Part shown: one piece after another, positions 1-7,797 of the stretch
How the letters are laid out: each line of letters begins with the position of its first letter
How positions within the stretch are numbered: position 1 is the first letter of the stretch
Source of the DNA: Pseudomonadota bacterium
Lineage (GTDB): Bacteria; Pseudomonadota; Alphaproteobacteria; Rhizobiales; Beijerinckiaceae
Assembly: GCA_028876585.1 (NCBI GenBank)
Contig: JAGWRL010000352.1
Location: forward strand, 1 to 13,453
Direction: 5' to 3'
Length of the DNA: 13,453 bases
Translations under genes and position numbers: made by a program
The notes under the pieces: generated by a model
What the model was told of the DNA's origin: nothing
The model's input: only the letters and a program-made list of their open reading frames with translations
Databases searched by the model: none

Positions 1-29
1 AAGAGCCGCCAAACTTGATGGAGACTAGC

Positions 30-578
30 ATGACCTGGCGCGCCGATCCTCTGTCCTGGGGCCACGGCCCGCGCGTGTTCGAGATGTTCCTGGAGCCGAC
101 CTGCCCGTTCTCCAACCGCGTTTTGGGCAAGATCGACGAGACGCTGGCGCTGGCGGGCGAGGACCGCGTCACGATCAAAATCCGTCTGCAATCGCAGCCC
201 TGGCACCTCTATTCCGGCGTGCTGACCCGCTGCGTCGTCGCCGCCTCGACCCTGCCCGGGGGCAAGGCGGCGGCGCGGCGCGCGCTTGACGCCATCGCCG
301 CCCATCGCGACGCATTCGAGTTCGAGCAACACGCCTACGGCGCCAATATGGACGCGACGCCGAACCAGATCATCGCCCGGCTCGAAGGCTATAGTGGCCT
401 GAAACTGGCGGCGGCTTTCGCCATCCCCGACCTCGACCGCGAGACCAAATGGCATTGCAAATATGCGCGCCAGAACGGAATCCACGTCTCGCCGACCTTC
501 ATGATCGACGGCCTGATCCAGCCCGACATCGGCTCGGGCGACCCCGTCTCCGCCTGGGTGGCGAAACTGACGGGGTGA
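30..578 (+). CDS. DsbA-family / thioredoxin-fold protein with a CPFS (monothiol) active site
   Basis: The protein has 182 residues. The N-terminal beta strand leads to a thioredoxin-like active site, C25-P-F-S28, in the context LEPTCPFSNR. The C-terminal half carries the cis-proline loop VSPTFMIDG (P155), and a helical insertion lies between them, which is the DsbA/thioredoxin-like layout. The second active-site cysteine is replaced by Ser28, so dithiol oxidase chemistry of the DsbA type is unlikely; a monothiol or non-redox role is inferred. Other cysteines (C68, C143) lie outside the motif. No signal peptide is visible, so a cytoplasmic location is likely. I chose ATG 30 because GGAG lies 6 nt upstream (20-23); TTG 15 and ATG 18 are in frame but lack a good ribosome site. 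The true substrate is unknown. Confidence 0.8.
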   Translation: MTWRADPLSWGHGPRVFEMFLEPTCPFSNRVLGKIDETLALAGEDRVTIKIRLQSQPWHLYSGVLTRCVVAASTLPGGKAAARRALDAIAAHRDAFEFEQHAYGANMDATPNQIIARLEGYSGLKLAAAFAIPDLDRETKWHCKYARQNGIHVSPTFMIDGLIQPDIGSGDPVSAWVAKLTG

Positions 579-594
579 GGGTTCGCGTGGCGAG

Positions 595-606
595 GGGCGC
601 GCGCCC
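595..606. repeat. 12-bp palindrome between convergent genes
   Basis: GGGCGCGCGCCC is a perfect 12-bp palindrome in the 27-bp gap between the convergent ends of the DsbA-like gene and pcs; it touches the pcs stop codon. It has no spacer and no T tract on either side, so a terminator function is only a weak possibility. Confidence 0.35.
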
Positions 607-1328
607 TAATCGTCCGCCCAGGGCGAATGGCGCCAGAACGGCAGCGCCAGGAAATAGGCGGCGATCACCGCGAAGGCCGCCTTCACCGCGACATCGACGG
701 CGAAATCCTGCCAGATCGCGACGGCCGACAGCGCCAGGAAGGCGAAACAGGCGATGAGATTGAGATAGCGCAGTTCCTTCACCCGCATCGGATGTACGAA
801 TACGATCGGCGCGAACATCGCCGCGACCCCGACGACGATCGCGGCGGCGCTGACGAGGGCGGGCGGGCGCAGCACGAACAGATACAGCGTGAGCACGTTC
901 CACAGCGCGGGAAAGCCGCGAAACCAGTTGTCGCGCGTCTTCATCCGCGTATCGGCGAAATAGAGCCCGGAGGCGAACACCACGATGACGCTGAGCCAGA
1001 ACGAGAGATTGACCGGCATCAGATCGGAGCGCCACAACGCCACCATCGGCACCAGCACATAGGTGAGGAAATCGATCACCAGATCGAGCACGGCGCCGTC
1101 GATGGCGCTCGCGGTCTCCGTCACTTTCGCCGCCCGCGCCAGCGTGCCGTCGACGCCGTCGATCAGGAACGCCAGACCGAGCCAGGCGAAACAGGCCGGG
1201 AATTGTCGGTCGACGGCGGCGTAGAGCGCCAGCAACGCCACCGCGCTGCCCGACGCCGTGAACAGGTGGACGGAGAAACCCGCCGCCCGCCGCACGCGCA
1301 GAGGCGCGCGACCGCCCTCGATGTCCAT
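606..1328 (-). CDS. pcs: Phosphatidylcholine synthase (CDP-diacylglycerol + choline)
   Basis: Pcs condenses choline with CDP-diacylglycerol to form phosphatidylcholine in one step at the inner membrane. This is a route of rhizobia and other host-associated or membrane-rich alphaproteobacteria. The CDP-alcohol phosphatidyltransferase motif is complete: D57-x2-D60-G61-x2-A64-R65, then 12 residues to G78-x3-D82-x3-D86. The 12-residue gap is the Pcs version, longer than in other family members. Several hydrophobic helices follow, with the Pcs-like segment VHPMRVKELRYLN near residues 180-192. I chose ATG 1328 (240 aa) because GGAGG lies just upstream (1333-1337) and the N terminus then matches the length I recall for rhizobial Pcs; an in-frame ATG at 1364 adds 12 residues but has no ribosome site. 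It is divergent from the ubiH-like gene, with a gap of about 70 bp. Confidence 0.92.
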   Translation of the reverse strand: MDIEGGRAPLRVRRAAGFSVHLFTASGSAVALLALYAAVDRQFPACFAWLGLAFLIDGVDGTLARAAKVTETASAIDGAVLDLVIDFLTYVLVPMVALWRSDLMPVNLSFWLSVIVVFASGLYFADTRMKTRDNWFRGFPALWNVLTLYLFVLRPPALVSAAAIVVGVAAMFAPIVFVHPMRVKELRYLNLIACFAFLALSAVAIWQDFAVDVAVKAAFAVIAAYFLALPFWRHSPWADD

Positions 1329-1401
1329 CCCGCCTCCGATGACGCGCCGAAATGCGAGGCGCATTGTGGACGCTTAAAAGCACGCGTGCGAAAGGGTGAC
1401 A

Positions 1402-2598
1402 ATGGCTGTTTCTTCTCAAACGCCCTCGTTCGACGTGGCGGTGGTCGGCGCCGGGCTGGTCGGCCTCGCCGCGACGCTGGGTTTCGCGCGCGCCGGATTT
1501 AGCGTCGCCTGCATCGGAAGGCCCGAGCGCGGCGGGCCGGGGCGCACCGTCGCCCTGCTCGGGCGCACGCTCGATATCCTCGAAAACCTCGATGTTCTGG
1601 CGGCGGTGGAGCGCGAGGCGGCGCCGATGCGGCTGTTGCGGATCGTCGACGACACCGGCTCGCTGTTCGCCGCCCGGCCGGTCGAGTTCCGCGCCGCCGA
1701 GATGGGGCGCGACGTGTTCGGCTGGAACATCGAAAACAGCCATCTGGCCGCCCTGCTCGCCGGGGCGCTCGGGGAGACGCCGCGCTTGGCGGCCGATGTC
1801 GCGGCGTTCGATTTCGCCGGCGAGGCGGCGCGGCTGGACCTCAGCGACGGCCGCAGCGTGAGCGCGAAGCTGGTGGTCGGCGCCGACGGGCGCGGCTCGG
1901 CCGCGCGCAAGGCGGCCGGGATCGACATGAGCGAGCGCCGTTTCGGCCAGACGGCGCTGACTTTGGCGCTGCGCCACGAGCGCCCGCATGACGACGCCTC
2001 GACCGAGTTCCACACCCGCGAGGGGCCGTTCACGCTGGTGCCGCTGCCGCCGACGGCGGACGCGCCGCATCGCTCCAGCCTGGTCTGGCTGATGCGCGAC
2101 GCCAGCGCGGCGCGGCGGCTGGCGCTGGGCGAGGCCGAGCTGGCGCGCGAGCTGCGCGTCCGCGCCCATGCGATGCTCGGCGAGATCGAGATCGAGCCGG
2201 GCATGGGCGCGTTCCCGATGACGATCCAGCGCGTCGCCAGCCTGACCGCGCCACGGCTGGCTCTGGCCGGCGACGCCGCGCACGCCTTTCCCCCAATCGG
2301 CGCGCAGGGGCTCAATCTCGGCCTGCGCGATGTCGCGGGGATCGTCGCGGCGGCCGGGGAGGCGCGGGCGGAGGGCGCCGACATCGGCGGCGCGGCGACG
2401 CTTCTGCGCTACGCCGCCCAGCGCCGGGGCGACATCGCGCTGCGCACCCTCGGCGTCGGCGCCTTCAACGCCTCGCTGCTGGCCTCGTCCTGGCCGGTCG
2501 ACGCCCTGCGTGGATTGGGGCTCGCCGCGCTCGGGGCGGCCGCGCCGTTGCGGCGGCTGGCGATGCGCGAGGGGCTCAACCCTTTTCTGGCGCGCTGA
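1402..2598 (+). CDS. UbiH/UbiF/COQ6-family FAD-dependent monooxygenase
   Basis: This is a 398-residue class A flavoprotein hydroxylase of the family that hydroxylates the ubiquinone ring. It has three FAD/NADH motifs in order: the Rossmann GAGLVG at residues 16-21, VVGADGR at 158-164, and [19 protein letters not shown] at 289-307, whose proline/glycine-rich form is typical of UbiH/UbiF/VisC/COQ6. Alphaproteobacteria use varied hydroxylases (UbiL, UbiM and others), so which ring position it modifies cannot be stated. The start ATG 1402 has AAGGG at 1392-1396; GTG 1396 is in frame but would lie inside that ribosome site. Its last 23 bases overlap the end of convergent lpxD. The C-terminal 40 residues are a family-variable helix. 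Confidence 0.87.
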   Translation: MAVSSQTPSFDVAVVGAGLVGLAATLGFARAGFSVACIGRPERGGPGRTVALLGRTLDILENLDVLAAVEREAAPMRLLRIVDDTGSLFAARPVEFRAAEMGRDVFGWNIENSHLAALLAGALGETPRLAADVAAFDFAGEAARLDLSDGRSVSAKLVVGADGRGSAARKAAGIDMSERRFGQTALTLALRHERPHDDASTEFHTREGPFTLVPLPPTADAPHRSSLVWLMRDASAARRLALGEAELARELRVRAHAMLGEIEIEPGMGAFPMTIQRVASLTAPRLALAGDAAHAFPPIGAQGLNLGLRDVAGIVAAAGEARAEGADIGGAATLLRYAAQRRGDIALRTLGVGAFNASLLASSWPVDALRGLGLAALGAAAPLRRLAMREGLNPFLAR

Positions 2599-3640
2599 GC
2601 CCGCCCTTGGCCAACTTGCGCAGCGTGGCGATCTCGCGGAAATGCTCGCGCGCGGGTTGCGCGGGAATGCCGAACCAGCGCTGTCCGGCCGGCACGTCGT
2701 TCATCACGCCCGACGCCGCGCCGATCTGCGCGCCGGCACCGATGTGGAGATGGCCGGCCAGCCCGACCTGACCGCCGAGCGCGACGAAATCGTCGATCAC
2801 GCAGGAGCCGGAAATCCCGACCTGGGAGACGATGACGCAATGGCGGCCGATCACGACGTTGTGGCCGATCTGCACGAGATTGTCGATTTTCGTGCCCTCG
2901 CCGATCACCGTGTCGCGATTGGCGCCGCGATCGATCGTCGCGCCGGCGCCGATCTCCACGTCGTCCTGGATGACGACACGGCCGATCTGCGGCACCTTCA
3001 GGTGCCCGCGCGGCCCCATCGCGAAGCCGAAACCGTCCTGCCCGATATGCGCGCCGGGATGGACGATCACGCGATCGCCGATCAGCGCGCAGGCGATGGT
3101 GGCGTTGGCGCCGATCGCCGCGTCGCGGCCGATGCGCACGCGCGGGCCGATCACGGCGTTGGCGCCGATCATCGCGCCGGCGCCGATCTCGGCCTCCGGC
3201 CCGATCACCGCGCCGGGATCGACGATCACGTTCGCCTCCAGCCGGGCGGTGGGATGCACATGCGCCGCCGCCGAGACGCCGCGCTCCTCGAAGCCGGACG
3301 CCGGCCGGGCCGCGGAGGGAAACAGCTTCGCCATCGTTTCGGCGATGGCGCGGTAGGGTTGCGGCGTCACCAGCGCGGCGCAGGCCGGCGGCGTCGCGCC
3401 CGCATATTTGGCGTGCACGAACACGGCGGCGGCGCGGGTGGCGGCCAGTTGCGGCAGATAGCGCGGATTGTCGAGGAAGGTGAGGTCGCCGGGCCCGGCC
3501 GCGTCGATCGCGGCGACGTCGCCGATGCGCTCGGCCGCGCGCGACGGGTCGGCGAGGCTGGCGCCGGTCCAGGCCGCGATTTCGCTGAGCGTCGGCGACA
3601 AGGCGGCGGGGAAGAATGCGATTTTGCGAGGGGTCGCCAA
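2576..3640 (-). CDS. lpxD: UDP-3-O-(3-hydroxyacyl)glucosamine N-acyltransferase
   Basis: LpxD transfers a 3-hydroxyacyl chain from acyl carrier protein to the 2-amino group of UDP-3-O-acyl-glucosamine, the third step of lipid A synthesis, in the cytoplasm. The 354-residue protein has the family order: an N-terminal uridine-binding domain (about 1-115), a left-handed parallel beta helix made of hexapeptide repeats such as [15 protein letters not shown] (about 125-320), and a C-terminal helix. The catalytic histidine is H260 in [17 protein letters not shown] is at 202-206. The start is TTG at 3640, fixed by a strong AAGGAG (3647-3652) six bases upstream. A terminator-like hairpin separates it from bamA, so it may be partly uncoupled. 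The expected fabZ and lpxA do not follow; instead its end overlaps the convergent hydroxylase gene. Confidence 0.96.
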   Translation of the reverse strand: MATPRKIAFFPAALSPTLSEIAAWTGASLADPSRAAERIGDVAAIDAAGPGDLTFLDNPRYLPQLAATRAAAVFVHAKYAGATPPACAALVTPQPYRAIAETMAKLFPSAARPASGFEERGVSAAAHVHPTARLEANVIVDPGAVIGPEAEIGAGAMIGANAVIGPRVRIGRDAAIGANATIACALIGDRVIVHPGAHIGQDGFGFAMGPRGHLKVPQIGRVVIQDDVEIGAGATIDRGANRDTVIGEGTKIDNLVQIGHNVVIGRHCVIVSQVGISGSCVIDDFVALGGQVGLAGHLHIGAGAQIGAASGVMNDVPAGQRWFGIPAQPAREHFREIATLRKLAKGGLSAPEKG

Positions 3641-3646
3641 GCTCTG

Positions 3647-3652
3647 CTCCTT
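3647..3652 (-). promoter_or_regulatory. Ribosome binding site AAGGAG that fixes the TTG start of lpxD
   Basis: On the minus strand AAGGAG is followed by six bases (CAGAGC) and then TTG. The site matches the anti-Shine-Dalgarno sequence well and decides a non-ATG start for lpxD; no ATG alternative has a comparable site. Confidence 0.8.
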
Positions 3653-3700
3653 GAGGCGCGATCCCCCTAGCGCACTTCAACTGCGAGGGAAACGCCGCGC

Positions 3701-3716
3701 GGGCGGCCGGCCGCCC
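3701..3716. repeat. 16-bp perfect palindrome in the bamA-lpxD gap
   Basis: GGGCGGCCGGCCGCCC is self-complementary over 16 bases and lies between the terminator-like hairpin and the lpxD ribosome site. As RNA it could form a 6-bp stem with a CCGG loop; no T tract follows in the lpxD direction. It could be an operator or a second hairpin in tandem. Confidence 0.5.
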
Positions 3717-3751
3717 CAAACGAAACCGCGCGCCGGAGGCCGGCGCGCGGT
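3717..3751 (-). terminator. Rho-independent terminator-like hairpin downstream of bamA
   Basis: On the minus strand a perfect 12-bp stem (ACCGCGCGCCGG at 3740-3751 pairing with CCGGCGCGCGGT at 3725-3736) closes a 3-base loop (3737-3739) and is followed by TTTCGTTT. It begins about 25 bases past the bamA stop codon. The stem is very stable but the T tract is interrupted, so partial termination or 3'-end protection of the bamA message is as likely as full termination. Confidence 0.6.
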
Positions 3752-3776
3752 CGAACTCGAAAGCCTCAGGCCGCGC

Positions 3777-6326
3777 TCAGAACGTCGCGCCGCCGCTGAA
3801 GTTGATGTACTGCACCTGGTCGAACCTGCCCTTGATGACGGGATAGGCGAAGTCGATCCGGATCGGTCCGAGCGGCGAAGCCCACAGCAGGCTGGCGCCG
3901 AGCGAGGTGCGGATCGTCTTCTCGTCGTCGAGCGTCAGACAGCTCGGCTGCGTCGGCAGATAGGCGATTTTCGTTTTCGGATCGACCGCCAGTTTGCCCA
4001 CGTTCTGCGACGGGCAAAAATTGTAGCCCAACATCGACGAGAAGTCGGTGCGGCCCTGGAAACCGGTCAACGTGCCCGCATCGACGAACAACGCGCCCTT
4101 GAGGCCGAGTTCGCGCGGCAGGCCGAAGATCGGGAACTGGATTTCCGCCGTGCCGCCGAAATAGGTCGTGCCGCCGAGCGAATTGGCCGCGATGTTGTTG
4201 GGGTCCGAGATGTCGCGCGGACCCAGGCCGCCCGGCGCGAAGCCGCGCACCAGCGACGGACCGAGGTTGAAGTTGTCGATGATCGGCAGGTCGCCGCGGC
4301 CGATCTGGTCGATGCGCCCGCCTTGCAAGCGCACGAAGGTGATCAGGTCGTCGGTGACCGGATAGTAGTAGCGGCCGTCGATGGTTTCGCGCACGAAATG
4401 CGAGGCGCCGCCGAGGCCGGCGATGTCCTGGTGGAAGTTGGCGAGCGCGCCCTGGCTCGGGTTGCGACGGTTGTCGAGCGAGTCCCAGATCAGCGAATAG
4501 CCGATCAGCGAGGTGATCACCTGGCCCTGCGCCGCCGCTTCCTTGATCGCCGCCGAGGCTTCGCCATTGATCAAGCAATTATACATCGGGCTGGTCGTCT
4601 GCGGCACACTTGTGCCGCCGGGCGTCCAGCTCCAGTTGTTGCCGCTGCCCGTCGAGGTGCTGCAATCGTTGTACGGTTGCCCACCGTTGTTCGGAATGGT
4701 GATCTGCGACGCGTAGAGCGAATAGTTCGGCTGGAACGTCAGTTCCTCGGTGATCGGCACGCCGAGCCGCAGGTTGATGCCGGTCGTGTCGGTCTCATAG
4801 AGGGCGAACAGGTTCTGCAACTGCTGCTTGTGGTAGAGGTCGAACCCGCCCGCGAGCCGCTGGTCGAACAGATAAGGCTCGGTGAAGGTGATGCCCCAGC
4901 CGTTGGCGAACTGGCCGCGCGACACGCTGAGCCGCAGATATTGGCCGCGGCCGAGGAAGTTGGCCTCGGTGAACGCCACCTCGGCCAGCGGGCCGTCGAG
5001 CGTCGAATAGCCGCCGGAGAGGCTGACCGAACCCGTCGGCTTGTCCTCGACCGCGACGGTGATGATGATGCGATCCTGCGCCGAGCCGGGCCGGGTCGAG
5101 ACGTGCACGCTCTTGAAGAAGTCGAGGTTGGTGAGCCGACGCTCGCCACGCTCCACCAGCGCGTGGTTGTAGGGGTCGCCTTCGCCGATGTCGAACTCGC
5201 GCCGGATCACGTAATCGCGGGTGCGCGTGTTGCCGACGATGTCGATGCGCTCGACATAGACCTTCGGCGCGTCGTCGACGGTGAAGGCGAGCGCGATGGT
5301 GTGGTTGACGTTGTCGCGCTCGCCATGCGGGCGCACGTCGGAAAAGGCGTAGCCGCGCCGCGCCAGTTCGCGCGTCATGGCCTCGACCGTCTTGTCGACC
5401 GCGGTGGCGTTGTAGACGTCGCCGGGATGCTGCGTCACGAAATGGGCGAGTTCGTCGCCTGAGACCTTAGCCAGACGCGAGGTCACGCTGACGCCCGAGA
5501 CGTGGTACTGCGGCCCCTCCTCCATGCTGATCGTGACGATGTAGCCCTTCTGCGCGGGATCGTAGACCACGGCGGTGTTGGTGATGCGGAAATCCGCGTA
5601 GCCGTAGCGCATATAGTATTTGCGGATCGACTCTTCGTCGGAGGCGAGCGTGTCGGGATTATAGACGTCGCTGGTCTTGAAGAACGACAGGAGGTTCATC
5701 TCCGTCGACTGCATCAGGCTCTTCAGCCGCCAGTTGCTGATATTGTTGTTGCCGATGAACACGATCGACTTGATGCCGGTCTTGTCGCCCTCGTCGACAT
5801 TGAACACGAGATCGACGCGGCCGTTCGGCAAATTGACGAGACGATAAGTCACGTTGACGTCGTTGCGGCCGATCTTCTTGTACGCCTCCTTGATGCGGCC
5901 GATGTCGGCGTCGGCGACGGTCTTGTTGAAGGCGCTGTAGCTCTTGGACTGCACCTCGACGCCGAGCTGGTCGCCCTTCAGCTTGCTGTTATGCTCGAAG
6001 GCGACGCGGTTGATGATCTGCGAACCCTCGACCACGTTGACGACGACCTTGTCGCCGACGATCTGCGCCGAAACGCGCGTGAACATGCCGGTGGCGGTGA
6101 GGTCGGATACGGCGCGGTTGACGCTGGCCTGATCCGTGCCGGAGAAATAGCTCTTGATGGAATCGGCGTCGCCGCGGCTCGCGCCATTGACGACAATCTT
6201 GCTCGCGACCGGCGAAACCTGCGCGTAAGCGCTCTCACTCGTGGCCAATACGCCGAGCGCGACGACGAGGGCGACGATAAGCCCCCATAACGCCGCTCTC
6301 GCCCCCGACAGTCTGGACAAGTTCAT
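3777..6326 (-). CDS. bamA: Outer membrane protein assembly factor BamA (Omp85)
   Basis: BamA is the outer-membrane core of the BAM complex that folds and inserts beta-barrel proteins. The 849-residue precursor has a signal peptide with a hydrophobic core at about residues 12-28 and probable cleavage after AYA (33-35). Five POTRA domains follow (about 42-102, 103-180, 183-270, 273-352, 355-428), then a 16-strand barrel to the C terminus. The loop-6 motif VRGF is at 693-696, the penultimate strands read WASPLGPIRIDFAYPV, and the last residue is Phe, the outer-membrane sorting signal. Four cysteines fall in two inferred surface loops (C555/C584 and C771/C796). The reading frame stays open up to ATG 6473, but ATG 6326 starts directly at the signal peptide and is preferred. 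Confidence 0.97.
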   Translation of the reverse strand: MNLSRLSGARAALWGLIVALVVALGVLATSESAYAQVSPVASKIVVNGASRGDADSIKSYFSGTDQASVNRAVSDLTATGMFTRVSAQIVGDKVVVNVVEGSQIINRVAFEHNSKLKGDQLGVEVQSKSYSAFNKTVADADIGRIKEAYKKIGRNDVNVTYRLVNLPNGRVDLVFNVDEGDKTGIKSIVFIGNNNISNWRLKSLMQSTEMNLLSFFKTSDVYNPDTLASDEESIRKYYMRYGYADFRITNTAVVYDPAQKGYIVTISMEEGPQYHVSGVSVTSRLAKVSGDELAHFVTQHPGDVYNATAVDKTVEAMTRELARRGYAFSDVRPHGERDNVNHTIALAFTVDDAPKVYVERIDIVGNTRTRDYVIRREFDIGEGDPYNHALVERGERRLTNLDFFKSVHVSTRPGSAQDRIIITVAVEDKPTGSVSLSGGYSTLDGPLAEVAFTEANFLGRGQYLRLSVSRGQFANGWGITFTEPYLFDQRLAGGFDLYHKQQLQNLFALYETDTTGINLRLGVPITEELTFQPNYSLYASQITIPNNGGQPYNDCSTSTGSGNNWSWTPGGTSVPQTTSPMYNCLINGEASAAIKEAAAQGQVITSLIGYSLIWDSLDNRRNPSQGALANFHQDIAGLGGASHFVRETIDGRYYYPVTDDLITFVRLQGGRIDQIGRGDLPIIDNFNLGPSLVRGFAPGGLGPRDISDPNNIAANSLGGTTYFGGTAEIQFPIFGLPRELGLKGALFVDAGTLTGFQGRTDFSSMLGYNFCPSQNVGKLAVDPKTKIAYLPTQPSCLTLDDEKTIRTSLGASLLWASPLGPIRIDFAYPVIKGRFDQVQYINFSGGATF

Positions 6327-6419
6327 TGTGCTCGACTTCCCCGTATCGCCACTCGAAGCTCGGCCCCGGCGCGTCGCCGACGCCTTCACCACGCGCCCGC
6401 CTGGCCCGCCGTACGCATC

Positions 6420-6440
6420 TCCGGCGGGAACGCCGCCGGA
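6420..6440. repeat. 8-bp inverted repeat in the bamA leader
   Basis: TCCGGCGG (6420-6427) and CCGCCGGA (6433-6440) are perfect complements around a 5-base spacer. It lies about 95 bases upstream of the bamA start and could form a hairpin in the leader RNA. Confidence 0.45.
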
Positions 6441-6449
6441 AACACCGTC

Positions 6450-6487
6450 GTAACCCCCGCTCTTTGCACGCAAAGAGAGAAGGTTAC
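6450..6487. promoter_or_regulatory. 38-bp nested palindrome upstream of bamA (operator or leader hairpin)
   Basis: The outer arms GTAACC (6450-6455) and GGTTAC (6482-6487) and the inner arms CTCTTTG (6460-6466) and CAAAGAG (6471-6477) are perfect complements, separated by symmetric 4-base mismatched segments (CCCG and AGAA) around a 4-base centre CACG. Thirteen base pairs with two-fold symmetry suggest a dimeric regulator site, or an RNA hairpin if transcribed. It sits about 125-160 bases before the bamA start and next to a weak promoter-like sequence. Confidence 0.5.
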
Positions 6488-6491
6488 CGGG

Positions 6492-6519
6492 CTTTTACCT
6501 ATTTCGCGAGAGCGTGCAA
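6492..6519 (-). promoter_or_regulatory. Weak candidate sigma-70-type promoter for bamA
   Basis: On the minus strand TTGCAC (6514-6519) is separated by 16 bases from TAAAAG (6492-6497). The -35 matches the consensus at three positions and the -10 at four. Initiation would fall at about 6485, inside the edge of the nested palindrome. The call rests only on this partial match and on the position in a 290-bp gap whose local AT content exceeds that of its surroundings. Confidence 0.25.
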
Positions 6520-6584
6520 ACGCTAATTAGACCGAGTTTACACCATTTCACGCAGGCGTGGCGCGCATGACACAGGCGTGGTTG

Positions 6585-6608
6585 ACCGGGGGTTAATCCC
6601 CCGGTTTT
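6585..6608 (+). terminator. Hairpin with T tract oriented to the plus strand, between rseP and bamA
   Basis: ACCGGGGG (6585-6592) and CCCCCGGT (6598-6605) pair perfectly around TTAAT, and TTTT follows on the plus strand (6605-6608). In the rseP-to-bamA direction the hairpin begins 9 bases after the rseP stop but is preceded by AAAA and followed by TCAACC, so it lacks a U tract in the direction of the genes. It may end antisense transcripts, or act as a processing or stability element at the rseP 3' end. Confidence 0.4.
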
Positions 6609-6616
6609 CCGCCGGG

Positions 6617-7765
6617 TTAGCCGCGCCCAAACAGGCGCAGCAGGTCGTGCGCGGTGGTGAAGATCATCAGGCTGCCGACCAAAGCCATGCCGACGCGCAT
6701 GCCCAATTGCTGCACGCGCTCGCTGACCGGGCGGCCGATCACGGCCTCGATGAGATAGAACATCAGGTGGCCGCCATCGAGCAGCGGGATCGGGAACAGG
6801 TTCATCAGCCCGACCGAGACCGAGAACAGCGCCGCCAGATTGAACAGTTCCCACAGGCTGATCTTGGCGATCGCCCCGGTGATCTGCGTCATGCCGACCA
6901 TGCCGGACATCTGGTCGACCGATTCGCGGCCGGCGAACAGCCCGCCGATATAAGAGAGCGTCGCCCGCGTGATGAAGCTGACCTGCTCGCCGGCCCAGCC
7001 GACGCATTGCGGAAGGCCGCAGCGCGCGAACGTCACGTCCTTGGGATCGCGGGTCGCGCCGAGGCCGAGATGGCCGATGCGGCGCTTGCCGAGCACGCCC
7101 TGATCGACCAGCATGATCTGCGGCGCGGCGTCGAGCGTCAGCGTCTTGCCGTCGCGGTCGAGCGCGAAGCGCATCTCGATGCCGGTGTTGAGCACCACCG
7201 CCTGTTGGAGATCCTGGAACGTCTTGATCGGCTGCCCGTCGATCGCGGTGACGAGATCGCCGGGGGCGAAGCCGGCGGCGGCGGCCGGCGATCCCGGTTC
7301 GACGAAGCCGATCCGCGCGTTATGGCTGGATTGGCCGAAGACGTAGAACAGGCCGGTGAACAGCACCATCGCGAGCAGGAAATTGGCGGCCGGGCCGGCG
7401 GCGACGATCGCGGCGCGATTATAGACCGGCTGCGCCGCCAGCGTTCGGCCGCGCTCGACCGGATCGACCGAGGCGAGCGCCTGCTCGTCCTGCCCGCTCG
7501 CCGCATTGGCGTCGCCGAGGAATTTCACGTAGCCGCCGAGCGGAAAAAGCGCCAGCCGCCAGCGCGTGCCCTTGGAATCGACGCGCGCCAGCAGTTCCGG
7601 GCCGAAGCCGAGCGAGAACGCCTCGATCTTCACGCCGCACCAGCGCGCGACAAGGTAATGGCCGAGTTCGTGAAAAAAGACGATGCCGTTCATCACGACA
7701 ATGAACGGTACAATATACCATCCCAGCCAGACGATGAAATCAGCGAGCGAATGCAGCATGGGCAT
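6617..7765 (-). CDS. rseP: RIP site-2 zinc metalloprotease RseP (MmpA type)
   Basis: This is an inner-membrane protease that cleaves transmembrane segments, for example of anti-sigma factors or signal-peptide remnants. The 382-residue protein has the zinc site HELGH at 32-36 in the first membrane helix, a second hydrophobic segment around 118-143, one periplasmic PDZ domain (about 150-205, with GSPAAAAGFAPGD), and the third zinc ligand in NLFPIPLLDGGH (322-333, D330). A last helix lies at about 358-376. E. coli RseP has two PDZ domains; only one is evident here, and 382 residues is shorter than the E. coli protein. ATG 7765 has GGAGG (7773-7777) seven bases upstream. The 86-bp gap to dxr holds repeats that may contain a promoter. 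Confidence 0.95.
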   Translation of the reverse strand: MPMLHSLADFIVWLGWYIVPFIVVMNGIVFFHELGHYLVARWCGVKIEAFSLGFGPELLARVDSKGTRWRLALFPLGGYVKFLGDANAASGQDEQALASVDPVERGRTLAAQPVYNRAAIVAAGPAANFLLAMVLFTGLFYVFGQSSHNARIGFVEPGSPAAAAGFAPGDLVTAIDGQPIKTFQDLQQAVVLNTGIEMRFALDRDGKTLTLDAAPQIMLVDQGVLGKRRIGHLGLGATRDPKDVTFARCGLPQCVGWAGEQVSFITRATLSYIGGLFAGRESVDQMSGMVGMTQITGAIAKISLWELFNLAALFSVSVGLMNLFPIPLLDGGHLMFYLIEAVIGRPVSERVQQLGMRVGMALVGSLMIFTTAHDLLRLFGRG

Positions 7766-7797
7766 CGAGTGGCCTCCGCGGGACGCGCTTTCGCCAA

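Noticed and set aside
499..2283. 594-codon minus-strand frame across pcs and the hydroxylase gene
   Set aside because: It runs in a different frame from pcs and opposite the hydroxylase, has biased Arg/Ala composition and no recognisable motif.
2330..3670. 446-codon plus-strand frame with repeated Ala/Asp/Gly/Arg units
   Set aside because: The apparent repeats are the antisense image of the LpxD hexapeptide repeats, not a real repeat protein.
3468..5462. 664-codon open frame on the plus strand, antisense to bamA and part of lpxD
   Set aside because: It lies fully opposite well-supported genes, and its translation is Arg/Ala/Asp-rich low-complexity sequence without domains; long open antisense frames are expected at this GC content.
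6327..6473. 49-residue N-terminal extension of BamA from ATG 6473
   Set aside because: The classical signal peptide starts at ATG 6326; an extension before it would bury the signal sequence, and it covers the palindromes.
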